From positions 1-40,718 of the IMG/VR virus record IMGVR_UViG_3300037297_000048: DNA of 40,718 bases. One strand, given 5' to 3'. This document shows positions 11,276-20,545 of this stretch, piece after piece. Every line of letters begins with the position of its first letter. Position 1 is the first letter of the stretch. Below the pieces are notes generated by a model that saw only the letters and a program-made list of their open reading frames with translations, made no database searches and was not told the origin of the DNA. This DNA is from a virus. Made by a program: the position numbers and the translations under genes.

Positions 11276-12745
11276 GTGGGGCGTAATTCCACAGAGGCAT
11301 TGCTTGCCGAGAGAATACTCGGTTTCGAGAAGGATCCGCTTGGCTTCGTGTACTTCGCGTTTCCTTGGGGTGAGAATGGGAGCGAGCTTGAGAGGAACTT
11401 CGGGCCTCGGGAGTGGCAGGCAGACGTTTTGACGGAGATACGGGACGCTTATGCCAAGGGAGAGGCTGGAAACGCTTCCAAGGCGTTCAGGATGGCTGCG
11501 AGGAGTGGCCGCGGTATCGGTAAGTCGGCTTTGATTAGCTGGCTGATTCTGTGGGCGATGAGCACTAGGCGGAATACGAAGTGCCGTGTGACTGCTTCGA
11601 CCGAGCAGCAGTTGAGGACGACTACTTGGCCTGAACTTAACAAGTGGTGCAACATGTCTATCAACTCCCATTGGTGGAGACAGACGGGTACTGCTTTAGT
11701 GGCGAACGATCCCGATGGGGAGAAACGCTGGCGTGTGGATGCCGTTACCTGGAGCGATACGAATACGGTAGCTTTTCAGGGGCTTCACAATCAGGGCAGC
11801 AGGCTCGCTTTGTTCTTCGACGAGGCATCGGGTATCCATGACGATGTTTGGGACGTTACGGAGGGTTCTATGGCCCGTGAGGACACCGATATTCTATGGT
11901 TCGCGTTTGGGAATCCGAACTACAACAAGGGCGCGTTCAACCAGTGCTGGGGGAGGTACCGGAAGGTTTGGCGTAAGAGGACGATCAACGCGAAGGAGGT
12001 CGAGGGGAGCAACAAGGATCAGATCAAGGAGTGGGAGGACACGAAGTCTGAGGACTGGTGCCGGGTTCACATCTACGGACAGCCGCCTTTGGGAGCTGGT
12101 GGAAACTTGATCGGGGTTCAGCTTGTCGAGGAAGCTGTTGAAAGAAGGATCTCCCCCCATCAGTACGAGTTCGCTCCGATGGTGCTTGGCGTGGACCCTA
12201 GCTGGACAGGGGACGACTCGCTCGAGGTGGTTGCAAGGCAGGGAAATTGGTGCAAGTGCGTGCTTTCGATTCCAAAGAACGACGATGACGTTGCGGTTTC
12301 GAACGAGATTGCCCGGGTGGCCGGCGCTCTTGGAGGAGTGGACGCTATCTTTGTGGATGGCGGTTTCGGCACTGGAATCTACTCGATTCTCAAATCCCAA
12401 GGGTTTCCCGTACATATCGTGTGGTTCGCTTCGAAGAGTCTGGACGAGGAATGCGTCAACAAGAGGGCTGAGATGTGGAAGGGAGTTCGGGAGTGGCTGA
12501 AGGATGGAGGGGTTCTACCTGACGACGAGGAGCTCAAGAGCGATTTGTGGTCGCAGGGGAGGAAATCCACCGCTGACGGGAGGATTTTGCTCAAGAGCAA
12601 GGAGGAGATGAAGAAGGAGGGGCTTGCTTCTCCGAACAAGGGTGACGCGCTGGCTTTGACGTTCGCGATGCCAATCGTGAGCAGAAACGCTGTGAAGGCG
12701 ATTTCCGACATGGACTTCGAAGGGGAGTTCGACGGGATTTGGTAG
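11276..12745 (+). CDS. terL: Terminase large subunit
   Basis: 489 aa from GTG 11276, 8 nt after GGAGG (a TTG at 11273 is the alternative). ATPase: Walker A-like SGRGIGKS at about 77-84, adenine-site FGPREWQ upstream, Walker B LALFFDE at about 177-183. RNase H-like nuclease: Asp of LGVDPSWTGDD (about 307), Asp of IFVDGGFGTG (about 361) and Asp of KGDALALTF (about 457) are the expected metal ligands. It pumps DNA into the procapsid and cuts concatemers, docking on the portal. The Walker A has Arg where many have a second Gly-rich position, as in related phage terminases. Confidence 0.95.
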   Translation: MGRNSTEALLAERILGFEKDPLGFVYFAFPWGENGSELERNFGPREWQADVLTEIRDAYAKGEAGNASKAFRMAARSGRGIGKSALISWLILWAMSTRRNTKCRVTASTEQQLRTTTWPELNKWCNMSINSHWWRQTGTALVANDPDGEKRWRVDAVTWSDTNTVAFQGLHNQGSRLALFFDEASGIHDDVWDVTEGSMAREDTDILWFAFGNPNYNKGAFNQCWGRYRKVWRKRTINAKEVEGSNKDQIKEWEDTKSEDWCRVHIYGQPPLGAGGNLIGVQLVEEAVERRISPHQYEFAPMVLGVDPSWTGDDSLEVVARQGNWCKCVLSIPKNDDDVAVSNEIARVAGALGGVDAIFVDGGFGTGIYSILKSQGFPVHIVWFASKSLDEECVNKRAEMWKGVREWLKDGGVLPDDEELKSDLWSQGRKSTADGRILLKSKEEMKKEGLASPNKGDALALTFAMPIVSRNAVKAISDMDFEGEFDGIW

Positions 12746-12758
12746 GAGTACACGAATT

Positions 12759-13103
12759 ATGGAAATAAAAACAGGATACAGGGTAGCTGACGACTCGGAC
12801 GTGCCGGAAGGATTCGAGTTCAAGAAGGAGCGAAAGCTTTCTGAAGTCTTCAAGATGAACCAGCTTCTCGAGATATGTGGGAAGAAGGTTCAAGTGGTGG
12901 AGATCAGGAACGGATGTGTTCTTTTGCCTACTGCGGAAGCTATAGCTAACTGGAGACGGTGTCAGGACTTCCCGTTTTATTTTTCTCAATGTCCGTCCGC
13001 CATCGAAATAAAGCCAAAGCTGACCGTGATGTGGTTTCACGACGGGAAGATGGAACGCAAGTCGTTCGAAGGGGATGAGATCAACTTTCTAATGCCTGAA
13101 TAA
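12759..13103 (+). CDS. Hypothetical protein
   Basis: 114 aa with a beta-rich C-terminal part (IEIKPKLTVMWFHDGKMERKSFEGDEINFLMPE). No recognised family. Starts 14 nt after terL behind GGAG, and ends 2 nt before the next gene, in a run of four small genes between terL and the portal. Confidence 0.7.
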   Translation: MEIKTGYRVADDSDVPEGFEFKKERKLSEVFKMNQLLEICGKKVQVVEIRNGCVLLPTAEAIANWRRCQDFPFYFSQCPSAIEIKPKLTVMWFHDGKMERKSFEGDEINFLMPE

Positions 13104-13105
13104 TT

Positions 13106-13333
13106 ATGAAGAAGGACAAGAAGAGACTTAGGGTCACGATCGAGTACGGATCCACTGTCGTGAAGGACATGCAGGTACGTTTCGAGAGCGACCACAAGGA
13201 GGTTATCAAGCTCCAGAAGAGCTTCGACGAGATGGACGAGGGGGACTTCCACAAGCTGGGAGGCTCTATCTTGGCCGGTATCCTCAATTTGAAGAAAAGG
13301 AGCGAGGATGAATCAGATCAGTCTAACGGATGA
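13106..13333 (+). CDS. Small hypothetical charged protein
   Basis: 75 aa, Lys/Glu-rich, with alternating beta residues (RLRVTIEYGSTVVKDMQVRFESDHKEV) and a helical C-terminus. No family. Overlaps the next gene by 26 nt, which suggests coupled translation. Confidence 0.65.
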   Translation: MKKDKKRLRVTIEYGSTVVKDMQVRFESDHKEVIKLQKSFDEMDEGDFHKLGGSILAGILNLKKRSEDESDQSNG

Positions 13334-13604
13334 GGACTCGGAAAAGCTAATCGCTATACTTGAGCCTTTGATACTGGAAGAAACTCGCAAGCGTTCCGCT
13401 CGCATCGTTTATTCGGAGGAGATATTTTGGGCAGATGCCATCATGCTTCAGCTTGGATGGAGCGATGATCTATCAGAAAGGGTTAAAAAAGCGTCTGACG
13501 AGGGTATGGAAATATTCCGAAAGAGAGATCCGATCGGGTACAAGGCCGTTGCGGACTGGTTGGGACAAGAGCTCAAGAAAATTCATGCGGATAGCGATTC
13601 TTAG
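13308..13604 (+). CDS. Small hypothetical helical protein
   Basis: 98 aa, helical and charged (LIAILEPLILEETRKRSARIVYSEEIFWADAIM...). It overlaps both neighbours (26 nt upstream, 20 nt downstream), consistent with a tightly packed late operon. No motif is recognised. Confidence 0.65.
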   Translation: MNQISLTDEDSEKLIAILEPLILEETRKRSARIVYSEEIFWADAIMLQLGWSDDLSERVKKASDEGMEIFRKRDPIGYKAVADWLGQELKKIHADSDS

Positions 13605-14070
13605 CTCCGCTCCGTCCATTCTTGACGAGTGGGAAGCAGTAAAAGACGAGAGTTGGGACGTTGTAGTCGGAATCTCCACCACATGCTGGTTTATCGACGT
13701 TGACTGGATGTGCTGGATGGACGCTCCCGCAATGGTCGGCATGGTGGAACGCTCAAGAAAACCAAGAATCGGATCCGTTTGGGTGTTCGACGACTTCAAG
13801 TGGGCAGGCGCCATCAAATACGAGGCGTTCCCCACCTATGAAGACGGCACAAGGTCCGATTTTACGCTCCCTAATGCCTTAAATTGGGCCTTTCGCAAGT
13901 GGCCCCTAGCCGAGGTATGCGTTTTTGGCGATTCGTGCCAATCTGGGCCTAATGTGGCTGGTATGCTATCGATGAATCCAGCTCAAGCTCTCGTGGAGAC
14001 CGCTCAAGCCCTTAGATCGTGGCAGGAGCACGCCGAGAGGGTAAAATCTTACCGTTTGACAGACGGTTGA
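13585..14070 (+). CDS. Rossmann-like protein (MptE/DUF115- or norphogenetic-protein-like)
   Basis: 161 aa from ATG 13585; a longer frame to 13435 overlaps the real upstream gene and is rejected. Starts MRIAILSSAPSILDEW, a beta strand plus Gly/Ser-Pro-Ser turn typical of the N-terminus of nucleotide or glycosyltransferase-like Rossmann folds, then DVVVGISTTCWFIDVDWMCWMDAP and VCVFGDSCQSGPN. Such proteins occur singly in phage late operons, and a sugar-nucleotide related role has been suggested for relatives; the catalytic activity is not evident here. Confidence 0.5.
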   Translation: MRIAILSSAPSILDEWEAVKDESWDVVVGISTTCWFIDVDWMCWMDAPAMVGMVERSRKPRIGSVWVFDDFKWAGAIKYEAFPTYEDGTRSDFTLPNALNWAFRKWPLAEVCVFGDSCQSGPNVAGMLSMNPAQALVETAQALRSWQEHAERVKSYRLTDG

Positions 14071-14135
14071 TTGAGTGGAATAGCTTGACATAGGACTAGG
14101 CTATGGAAACCGGAAACCGATAGAGGAATTTTAAT
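14071..14135 (+). promoter_or_regulatory. Intergenic leader with TTGACAT and Shine-Dalgarno site
   Basis: TTGACA at 14084-14089 without a convincing -10 box, AACCGAT at 14116-14122 and AGAGGAA 8-14 nt before ATG 14136. May hold an internal late promoter; a weak call. Confidence 0.3.
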
Positions 14136-14468
14136 ATGGCTACTGACATCAAGAGTGGGACTATGATCACCGCAGACGGGGATTACGACCTGAAGGTCAA
14201 GCCCGGACTTTACTACGGGCTATCGCTCGTTTTTTCGGCAGGAAGCGCGGACGCCACCGTTTCGGAGGGATACCAGACTGTTCGTGGACGCAAGTTCCAG
14301 CAGCAGCAGTTGCCGAACTCGACATCCACAATGGTTATTTCCGAGACTGCTACGATTCGAAAAGTTGGCATCGACGTTACAGGCGACACCTTGAGGCTTT
14401 CGATTGCGAACGCCTCATCCCTTGAACTTTTCCCCATCCTGATAGAGCGAGCAGGCAGAAACCAATAA
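14136..14468 (+). CDS. Small beta-rich virion-associated protein (putative)
   Basis: 110 aa, almost entirely beta-like with Ser/Thr/Gly (MATDIKSGTMITADGDYDLKVKPG...LSLVFSAGSADATVSEGYQTVRG). Resembles small phage structural proteins placed before the portal. No named family. Good Shine-Dalgarno site AGAGGAA. Confidence 0.6.
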   Translation: MATDIKSGTMITADGDYDLKVKPGLYYGLSLVFSAGSADATVSEGYQTVRGRKFQQQQLPNSTSTMVISETATIRKVGIDVTGDTLRLSIANASSLELFPILIERAGRNQ

Positions 14469-14480
14469 GCGGACTAACCG

Positions 14481-16601
14481 ATGGCGACGAAGAAGACCCG
14501 GTATTCCTCGCCGAGAATCGAGGACAAGTTCGATCCGAACGACCTTGAATCCGTCCACAAGCGCGCGATGGAGGATTACAAGCGCTCTCGGGATGCCGAA
14601 GAGCTTGAGCGCGAGCGATGCCAGGAGGATGCCGTCTTCTGCGACGAGCCAGGGGGACAGTGGGGACGCAAGTACGCTTCAAGGGATGCCAAGAGGCCAC
14701 GCCTCGAAATGGACAACGTTCGCCACATGCGAAATATCGTTGTCGGAGACTTTAGGCAAAACCGGATAGGGGCGAAGGTTCGTCCTGCCGATAACGACGC
14801 AAAGCCGGAGCTTGCGGACGCGTTCACTGGCTTGATTCGAAACAAGATGAACGCGGCTCAGGCCAAGGCCGCCATCGACAATGCATTCCAGTCCGTAGCG
14901 ACTACTGGAATCGGGGCCCTTCAGCTCTGCGTGGACTATGCTTCTCCCGACACGTTCGATCAGGACTTTGAGCTCAAGCCAATCCACGACGCTCCTGCTA
15001 CGATATGGCCGGATGCTAATTCCACCGCCGAAGATCACCGGGATGCTCGGCATATGCACGTTATCCGTCGTTATACTCCACAGGCTTTCAGGGACCGCTG
15101 GCCGGACGCTAAGGCAGGGAACTATGGATTCATTGGGGTCAACGGTCCAACTGCTGGCTGGCGTACCATCGACTACGTTCAGGTGTCCGACTACTACATC
15201 AAGGAGTCCTACGAGACCGAGCTTGTCCTATTTTCCAACGGAGAGACCTACCGCGAGGAGGATTTGAAGAAGGAGGAGGACGGGGTTCTGGTCGACGTTA
15301 TCGACGAGCTCGCCCAGTTCGGAATCACCGAGGTACGCCGTCGCAAAAGAACGCTGGACCGCGTTTGGCACTACAAGGTGAGCGGTTGCGATGTTCTTGA
15401 TGGTCCGAACGAATGGGTTGGCCAGTATATTCCCGTTATCATCTTCTACGGCTACCACGGATGGAATGACGGTCGCCACTGGTATCATGGCATCGTTCGA
15501 TCTGCCAAGGACCCTCAGAGATTCCACAACTACGTGATGAGTTCCATCGCCGAGCGCTGCTCCAAGTCCGTGAAGGACTTCTACTGGATGACTCCCGAGC
15601 AGATGGGCAACTTCAAGGACATCTACCAGTCGCTCAACACGAAGGATCGCCCAGTAGTTCCGTTTAACCACGATCCTAGGCAGCCTGGAGGTCCCATACC
15701 GTCCCGTCAGGCTACGATGGACCCGAACCTCACTATGATGCTTCAGGAGTCCGTATCGGCCATTCACAGGGCTACAGGGCTATACGCTCCATCCCTTGGA
15801 GACAACCCTCTCGACCAGTCAGGACGCGCGATCCTCGCTCAGCAGAAGCAGGGGGACATGGGAACCTACATTCTAGTGGACAACTTCGCGAAGGGTATCG
15901 AGTTCCTTACCGAGCAGTGTATCGACGTGATGCCTCGGATCTATGACAACGAGCGTCAAGTTCGGGTTATGGGCGAGTCTGGAGAGGTTAAGGTCGTGAC
16001 CATCAATCAGGAAATCATCGACGAGCAGACGAAAAAGCCAGTCCTCCTTAACGACGTTTCAGTCGGAAAGTACGACGTGGTTCGCGATACTGGTCCGTCC
16101 TTCAACACGAAGAGGGCGGAGGCATTGGACTTCTTCCAGAAGATCCTACAGACCAATCTCCCACTTGCACAGGTGCTCATGGACTTCATGGCAAAGTGGG
16201 TGGATGCACCTTACTCTGAAGAGATGGAGGGACGTATTTCATGGTGGATGGGACAGCAAGGTCTTCGCCCTCCAACGCCGGAGGAGCAGCAAGCTATGGC
16301 ACAGAAGCAGCCCTCGCCACAAGAGATCATGCAGCTTGAGGGGATGAAACTTGAGCTTGAGAAGCTTGCGGTCGAAATCGACGAAAAAGACCTGGGCAAC
16401 GAGAAGACTAGAGCGGAGATAGCCGAAATCTACGCGAAAGTAGCCGACATCACCGAAAAGCTGAAGAAGAACGAGGTAGTGACTCCAGGCGAGATGCAGA
16501 CGGCCAGAAGCGCGATGAACGCCCTTGAGAGCGCAATGAACCAAGCGATTATCTCTGCTGAGGCCAATAATGGTCCCGAGGCTCAACAGAGACTGCAATG
16601 A
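14481..16601 (+). CDS. Portal protein, P22 gp1-like
   Basis: 706 aa, close to the P22 portal (725 aa). Recognisable stretches: RCQEDAVFCDEPGGQW, the RPRLEMDNVRHMRNIVVGDFRQNR segment, IRPADNDAK, SVATTGIGALQLCVDY, and the C-terminal Gln/Glu-rich helical barrel (PSPQEIMQLEGMKLELEKLAVEIDEKDL). Twelve copies form the unique-vertex ring that nucleates the procapsid, is the docking site of TerL and the passage for DNA. Followed by ATGA overlap with a small gene and then scaffold and coat. Confidence 0.93.
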   Translation: MATKKTRYSSPRIEDKFDPNDLESVHKRAMEDYKRSRDAEELERERCQEDAVFCDEPGGQWGRKYASRDAKRPRLEMDNVRHMRNIVVGDFRQNRIGAKVRPADNDAKPELADAFTGLIRNKMNAAQAKAAIDNAFQSVATTGIGALQLCVDYASPDTFDQDFELKPIHDAPATIWPDANSTAEDHRDARHMHVIRRYTPQAFRDRWPDAKAGNYGFIGVNGPTAGWRTIDYVQVSDYYIKESYETELVLFSNGETYREEDLKKEEDGVLVDVIDELAQFGITEVRRRKRTLDRVWHYKVSGCDVLDGPNEWVGQYIPVIIFYGYHGWNDGRHWYHGIVRSAKDPQRFHNYVMSSIAERCSKSVKDFYWMTPEQMGNFKDIYQSLNTKDRPVVPFNHDPRQPGGPIPSRQATMDPNLTMMLQESVSAIHRATGLYAPSLGDNPLDQSGRAILAQQKQGDMGTYILVDNFAKGIEFLTEQCIDVMPRIYDNERQVRVMGESGEVKVVTINQEIIDEQTKKPVLLNDVSVGKYDVVRDTGPSFNTKRAEALDFFQKILQTNLPLAQVLMDFMAKWVDAPYSEEMEGRISWWMGQQGLRPPTPEEQQAMAQKQPSPQEIMQLEGMKLELEKLAVEIDEKDLGNEKTRAEIAEIYAKVADITEKLKKNEVVTPGEMQTARSAMNALESAMNQAIISAEANNGPEAQQRLQ

Positions 16602-16915
16602 CACCTCAAGAGGTAGATAAAGAAATTGACGCTTTTTGCTCGAAGATGAGCGAGTATGTCGAGTCGATCCGTATAGTTGCAAGTATGCCCGTAAAGGGAG
16701 CAACTGGAAGGATTTCGAGGGGCAAAGGCAACTACTACGCCCAGGTTGGGAGCGTCGAGGAATGGCTGGAGTCCTGCCGAGACATGAACGTAGCCGATGA
16801 GATCGCTAAAGCACTTAAGCCTCCCCGAAGACGATTCAGAGGCATGGAAGAGCTAGAAATGCGGGGTCAAACCGCTCCGTATAGTCATAAACTCACTTTC
16901 TTTTCCATCGCATAG
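16598..16915 (+). CDS. Small hypothetical protein between portal and scaffold
   Basis: 105 aa, translationally coupled to the portal by ATGA. N-terminal helix (TPQEVDKEIDAFCSKMSEYVESIRIVAS) then a Gly/Lys-rich segment. No family recognised; its position suggests a capsid-assembly accessory. Confidence 0.65.
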   Translation: MTPQEVDKEIDAFCSKMSEYVESIRIVASMPVKGATGRISRGKGNYYAQVGSVEEWLESCRDMNVADEIAKALKPPRRRFRGMEELEMRGQTAPYSHKLTFFSIA

Positions 16916-16972
16916 TCTGTTTCTATAGGCGTGAGGCCAACCCGGATGGGGGCCGTAACCCGAAAGCAGAAC

Positions 16973-17914
16973 ATGCCAAAAGAACTATTGGAAAGGGAGG
17001 ACGCAATTGCCGAAGGCTCCGAGGAGGAGCCGGAGAAGAGGCAGAACGATGATGCTGCGTCCGCATCGAACGACAAAGAACAGGAGCAACCCGAGAAGGA
17101 AGCCCTTAAAGCTGTATCCGACCCGGACGGGGGAGACGGCGAGAATGCGGAATCTGATTCCAAGGACAAGTCCGACAAGCCCGAGGACGAGCCCGACTGG
17201 AAGCAGATAGCGGCCAAGGAGCGCTACAAGCGCCAGCGTAAAAACGACGAGCTTGAGGCTCTGAAGAAGCAGCTCGAGGAGATGCAGGGAGGAAAGTCCT
17301 CTCAAAGCAATTCTGGTGGCGAATCCCAATCTCGGACGAGTGGGAAGCCGGTTGAGATGCCTCGCAGACCTAAGAAGTCGGATCCGGAAATCGACTACGA
17401 TGACGACAAGTACGAGGAAGCCATCGATCGCTACAACGATCAGGTGGTGGAGAAGAAGCTTGAAGCCAAGGTAGCCGAGCTGGAGCAAAAGCTGGAGCAA
17501 AAAAGCAAGACGAAGGAAATCGTCCAGAAGAGGGAAACCTATACGGACCGACTTTCCGAGTATGCAGCAAAGAATCCTGACTTCGTGAAGAGGTACGAGG
17601 AGGCTGGAAAGCCCACTCTTCCCTCTCATGTGGATGACTTGCTGGTGGAGTCCGAGCTAGGACCAGAGATCGAAGACGCCCTTTACGGGGATCTCGACGC
17701 TTTGAGGACCGTGCTTTCGGGATCTGCGATCAAAGCCGCCGCCACTATTGGACGCATCGAAGCTCGCTTAGAGGCGAGCAAAGGTTCTGCCGCAACGCCG
17801 GGCGCTAGACAGAAAAAGATAACAAACGCGCCGAAGCCTATAAGCGATCCGGTCCCCACTGGAGGCTCTACCAAGAAGGTAGGTCTGATGAAGGGGTTCC
17901 ACTTCGCTTCGTAG
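16973..17914 (+). CDS. Capsid scaffolding protein (putative)
   Basis: 313 aa from ATG 16973 (an in-frame GTG at 16931 would add 14 residues of poor composition). Extremely charged and low in hydrophobics: Glu/Lys/Asp/Ser-rich first 110 residues, coiled coil around VEKKLEAKVAELEQKLEQKSK, and a basic C-terminus. Size, composition and position between portal and coat match the P22 gp8-type scaffold (303 aa), which co-assembles with coat and then leaves the procapsid. The C-terminus would bind coat. Confidence 0.8.
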   Translation: MPKELLEREDAIAEGSEEEPEKRQNDDAASASNDKEQEQPEKEALKAVSDPDGGDGENAESDSKDKSDKPEDEPDWKQIAAKERYKRQRKNDELEALKKQLEEMQGGKSSQSNSGGESQSRTSGKPVEMPRRPKKSDPEIDYDDDKYEEAIDRYNDQVVEKKLEAKVAELEQKLEQKSKTKEIVQKRETYTDRLSEYAAKNPDFVKRYEEAGKPTLPSHVDDLLVESELGPEIEDALYGDLDALRTVLSGSAIKAAATIGRIEARLEASKGSAATPGARQKKITNAPKPISDPVPTGGSTKKVGLMKGFHFAS

Positions 17915-17942
17915 TGAACGCGCCATCTAGGAAAGCAATACA

Positions 17943-19241
17943 ATGGCAACCAATCTTAATTCCAATTACGTCAACAAGCTCGCTAACGGCTTCCTTGAAG
18001 CATGGAACAGCAAGCGTGTTTTTTCGAACATCGCGACTCGATCCAAGATCACCGATATGGATATTCGCGAACCAGCCTCCGGAACCGAGGCGTACATCCG
18101 TCGCCCTTACGACTTTCGGGCGATCGAGACCGCTGACGGCGATCTCACTTCTGAAACGCTCAATTCCTTGATCCGTGGTCGAGCGAAGGCAACCGCACAG
18201 AACGTGATTACCATTCCAGTTGAATGGTACATGCTGGAGGAAGCCCTCGAGATGAATGCGGACGACATCCCGCAGATCATGGCCAAGGCTGCTCGCCGCG
18301 CTGTCACCAAGTTCGAGACAAACCTCGCTGACTACTACATGAAGCAGCTCGGCCACACCTTGGGGACCGTGAATACGGCGATTACCAAATGGTCGGACAT
18401 CTCGCAGATTCAAGCGTTCGCGGAGTCTTTCGGATTCCCGGACGACGACATCGCGATCGCCCTAAACCCATGGCACATCAAAAACCTCGCGGACGCCCAG
18501 AAGGGTCATCCGACCAATACTGGGCTTGGAACCACGGCGTGGGAGAAAGCTCAGATCTCTGGAAGCCTCGCTGGAATCAACAATATCTTCAGTTGCTCCA
18601 CCCTGTCAGGTTTGACCAATGGCGTAGGATACGACGACGCGACTATCGTAGTGGACGGCGTTGCTCCTACCCAAACCTACGTTTCCGCCAAGGACACGTA
18701 CCAGACCACTATCGCCCTGACCGGATTTGCCGAGAACGACACTCTCGTCGCAGGCCAGCGTCTCCAGATCAGCGACGTGTCCTGGGTGAATCAGGACACC
18801 AAGCAGCTTAGCGTAGGCGAGGACGGTTCTCCGCTTCCTTACCAGTGCGTAGTTATCACTGGCGATACTGCTGATAGCAACGGCGACATGAGCGTCGTAG
18901 TTCAGGGTCCTGCCATCTACGAGGCTACCGGACAGTATAACACGCTCTCCGCTGCGATCGGCACAAACAACTCAGTCACCGTGATTTCCGGTGGAGCTGG
19001 AACTACCAACGTTCCTTCCATCTGGGCTCACAAGGAGGCTATCGGCGTGGCGTTCACCGAACTTCCTGAGCTTCGCGGCTGGGAATCCCGTACCGTGACT
19101 GCTGACGACGGAGGCTTCTCCATGCGCATGACGCTGTTCTCGGACGGTATCACTACCAAGCAATACCTTCGTATCGACCTCCAGCCTTGGTTCGGCTGCT
19201 ACAATCCGCTCCTTGGTGGTACGGTTTGGGGCAAGGCTTAA
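17943..19241 (+). CDS. Major capsid (coat) protein, P22 gp5-like
   Basis: 432 aa; P22 coat is 430 aa. N-terminus ATNLNSNYVNKLANGFLEAWNSKRVFSNIATRSKITD and the region GTEAYIRRPYDFRAIETADGDLTSE are typical for the P22 coat family (HK97 fold with an inserted domain). Central residues about 210-320, VDGVAPTQTYVSAKDTY... to TGDTADSNGDMSV, correspond to the insertion-domain area. C-terminus YLRIDLQPWFGCYNPLLGG is conserved. Shine-Dalgarno site AGGAAAG upstream. Confidence 0.93.
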   Translation: MATNLNSNYVNKLANGFLEAWNSKRVFSNIATRSKITDMDIREPASGTEAYIRRPYDFRAIETADGDLTSETLNSLIRGRAKATAQNVITIPVEWYMLEEALEMNADDIPQIMAKAARRAVTKFETNLADYYMKQLGHTLGTVNTAITKWSDISQIQAFAESFGFPDDDIAIALNPWHIKNLADAQKGHPTNTGLGTTAWEKAQISGSLAGINNIFSCSTLSGLTNGVGYDDATIVVDGVAPTQTYVSAKDTYQTTIALTGFAENDTLVAGQRLQISDVSWVNQDTKQLSVGEDGSPLPYQCVVITGDTADSNGDMSVVVQGPAIYEATGQYNTLSAAIGTNNSVTVISGGAGTTNVPSIWAHKEAIGVAFTELPELRGWESRTVTADDGGFSMRMTLFSDGITTKQYLRIDLQPWFGCYNPLLGGTVWGKA

Positions 19242-19264
19242 CCTTAACCAAAGGAGGTAACGAC

Positions 19265-19495
19265 ATGAAGTTCGGAGGAAACCTAGGGATGCAGCCCAAT
19301 CTAGCTGCTCTCACCACGGATGGATACACGGTGGGGTTCACGGCAAATGCCAAGACCGCATCCACTTCCATCACCATCGCCGATGGCGATGCCATCTCTG
19401 ACGCGGAGGTTGCCAACGCGGTAGTCTCTCTCGCCGCTGAAATCGGAAAGCTCAAGGCTGACCTTGCTGCATTTCGAACGGCTCTCAACGAATAA
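19265..19495 (+). CDS. Small protein after coat (putative head accessory)
   Basis: 76 aa from ATG 19265, which has the best Shine-Dalgarno site in the window (AAAGGAGGT, 8 nt before the start), indicating high expression. Composition small and Ala/Thr/Asp-rich with a terminal helix (VSLAAEIGKLKADLAAFRTALNE). May be a capsid decoration or stabilising peptide. No family recognised. Confidence 0.7.
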   Translation: MKFGGNLGMQPNLAALTTDGYTVGFTANAKTASTSITIADGDAISDAEVANAVVSLAAEIGKLKADLAAFRTALNE

Positions 19496-19507
19496 CCAAT
19501 CAAGATT

Positions 19508-19534
19508 GGCGGGGCTCGGGAATCGGGCCTCGCC
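19508..19534 (+). promoter_or_regulatory. GC-rich hairpin before the gp4-like gene
   Basis: GGCGGGGC (19508-19515) pairs with GCCTCGCC (19527-19534), one G-U pair, 11-nt loop, 10 nt before ATG 19544. There is no T-run, so it is more likely an mRNA processing, attenuation or ribosome-access structure that lowers expression after the coat genes than a terminator. Confidence 0.45.
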
Positions 19535-19543
19535 TACCACTTT

Positions 19544-20071
19544 ATGGCTCAAGTTCAGAAAATACTCGAAGCCGCCTTAAGGAAGGCAGGCATTTCAGAT
19601 CCAGACCAGACCGCGGACTCTGAGGACCTGGCTACCGCTTTGGAGGAGTACAAGGACATGATGCTCGAATGGCACGAGCGCGGAATCTGGATTAACTACA
19701 GCGAGCCAAGCGTAGCTACGGATACGGACACTACCCACGAATGGACGAGAGGCTGTCAGAAGAGCGCCTTGGCATTGCGTCTGTGTTCCGAGTACGACGA
19801 GCCGATTCCGCAGGGATTGGCTATCACTTTCGAGAGGCAATGGAGCCTTCTCATTTCAAGAGTTCAGGTTGTTGGCGAAAGCGACCATCCAGACACCTTT
19901 CCGACTGGAGAGGGGAACCGCATATTTGGAGCAGCAACCGAAGACGAATTCTACTACGAGCCGCAACGGTTGTCGGCTTCTGGAGGAAACCTTACCGACG
20001 AGGCCGGATACGAGCTTCGCACGGATGGAGCGAGAAACGACGGTCGGGATAGCGGCCTAGGAGGATCATAA
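19544..20071 (+). CDS. Head-to-tail adaptor, P22 gp4-like
   Basis: 175 aa (P22 gp4 166 aa). Opening VQKILEAALRKAGISDPDQTADSEDLATALEEYKDMMLEWHERGIWI is the characteristic helical region of the tail accessory factor gp4 family, which binds under the portal after packaging, closes the channel and receives gp10. Acidic C-terminus. Located in the expected place, before gp10. Confidence 0.85.
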   Translation: MAQVQKILEAALRKAGISDPDQTADSEDLATALEEYKDMMLEWHERGIWINYSEPSVATDTDTTHEWTRGCQKSALALRLCSEYDEPIPQGLAITFERQWSLLISRVQVVGESDHPDTFPTGEGNRIFGAATEDEFYYEPQRLSASGGNLTDEAGYELRTDGARNDGRDSGLGGS

Positions 20072-20073
20072 TC

Positions 20074-20538
20074 ATGGCAGGAAGAGAAGGATACGACGTA
20101 ACTCAGGCGATTGTCAGAGCGACGGCAGCGACCAGCGACTACATCGTAGGGGTGAAGGACGGGCAATTGGTTAGGTGGCTTGTTTCAACTGTAGCCACCG
20201 CTATCAGCAGCGCTCTGGAGAGCGTCACAAGCCGCGTGAAGGTCCGAAGCGTTTCGGTCTCCACCACGTTTCTGTCTACCGACAACGTGCTTCTGGTGGA
20301 CAGCTCTGGAGGCGACATCACCATTTCAATGCTGGAGGCTAGCGTCTATTGGAACTCGTCCGACTCGGTAAGCCGGGTTATGACGATCAAGCAGACATCC
20401 GCGAGCAACACAGTGACCGTTGACGGCTATCTCAGCCAGACAATCGATGGATCTGCCAGTTATGCGCTTACCGGAAAGGGAATCGTCACGCTCGTTAGCG
20501 ACGGCAGCAATCTTCACATCGTAGGTCAGGACACCTAA
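20074..20538 (+). CDS. Beta-rich virion protein (putative)
   Basis: 154 aa, Ser/Thr/Val-rich with beta-strand repeats (SRVKVRSVSVSTTFLSTDNVLLVDSSGGDITISML...NTVTVDGYLSQTIDGSASYAL). No named family. It lies 2 nt after the gp4-like gene and 7 nt before gp10-like, so it is likely a minor tail or head-completion component. Confidence 0.6.
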   Translation: MAGREGYDVTQAIVRATAATSDYIVGVKDGQLVRWLVSTVATAISSALESVTSRVKVRSVSVSTTFLSTDNVLLVDSSGGDITISMLEASVYWNSSDSVSRVMTIKQTSASNTVTVDGYLSQTIDGSASYALTGKGIVTLVSDGSNLHIVGQDT

Positions 20539-20545
20539 TTTATCG

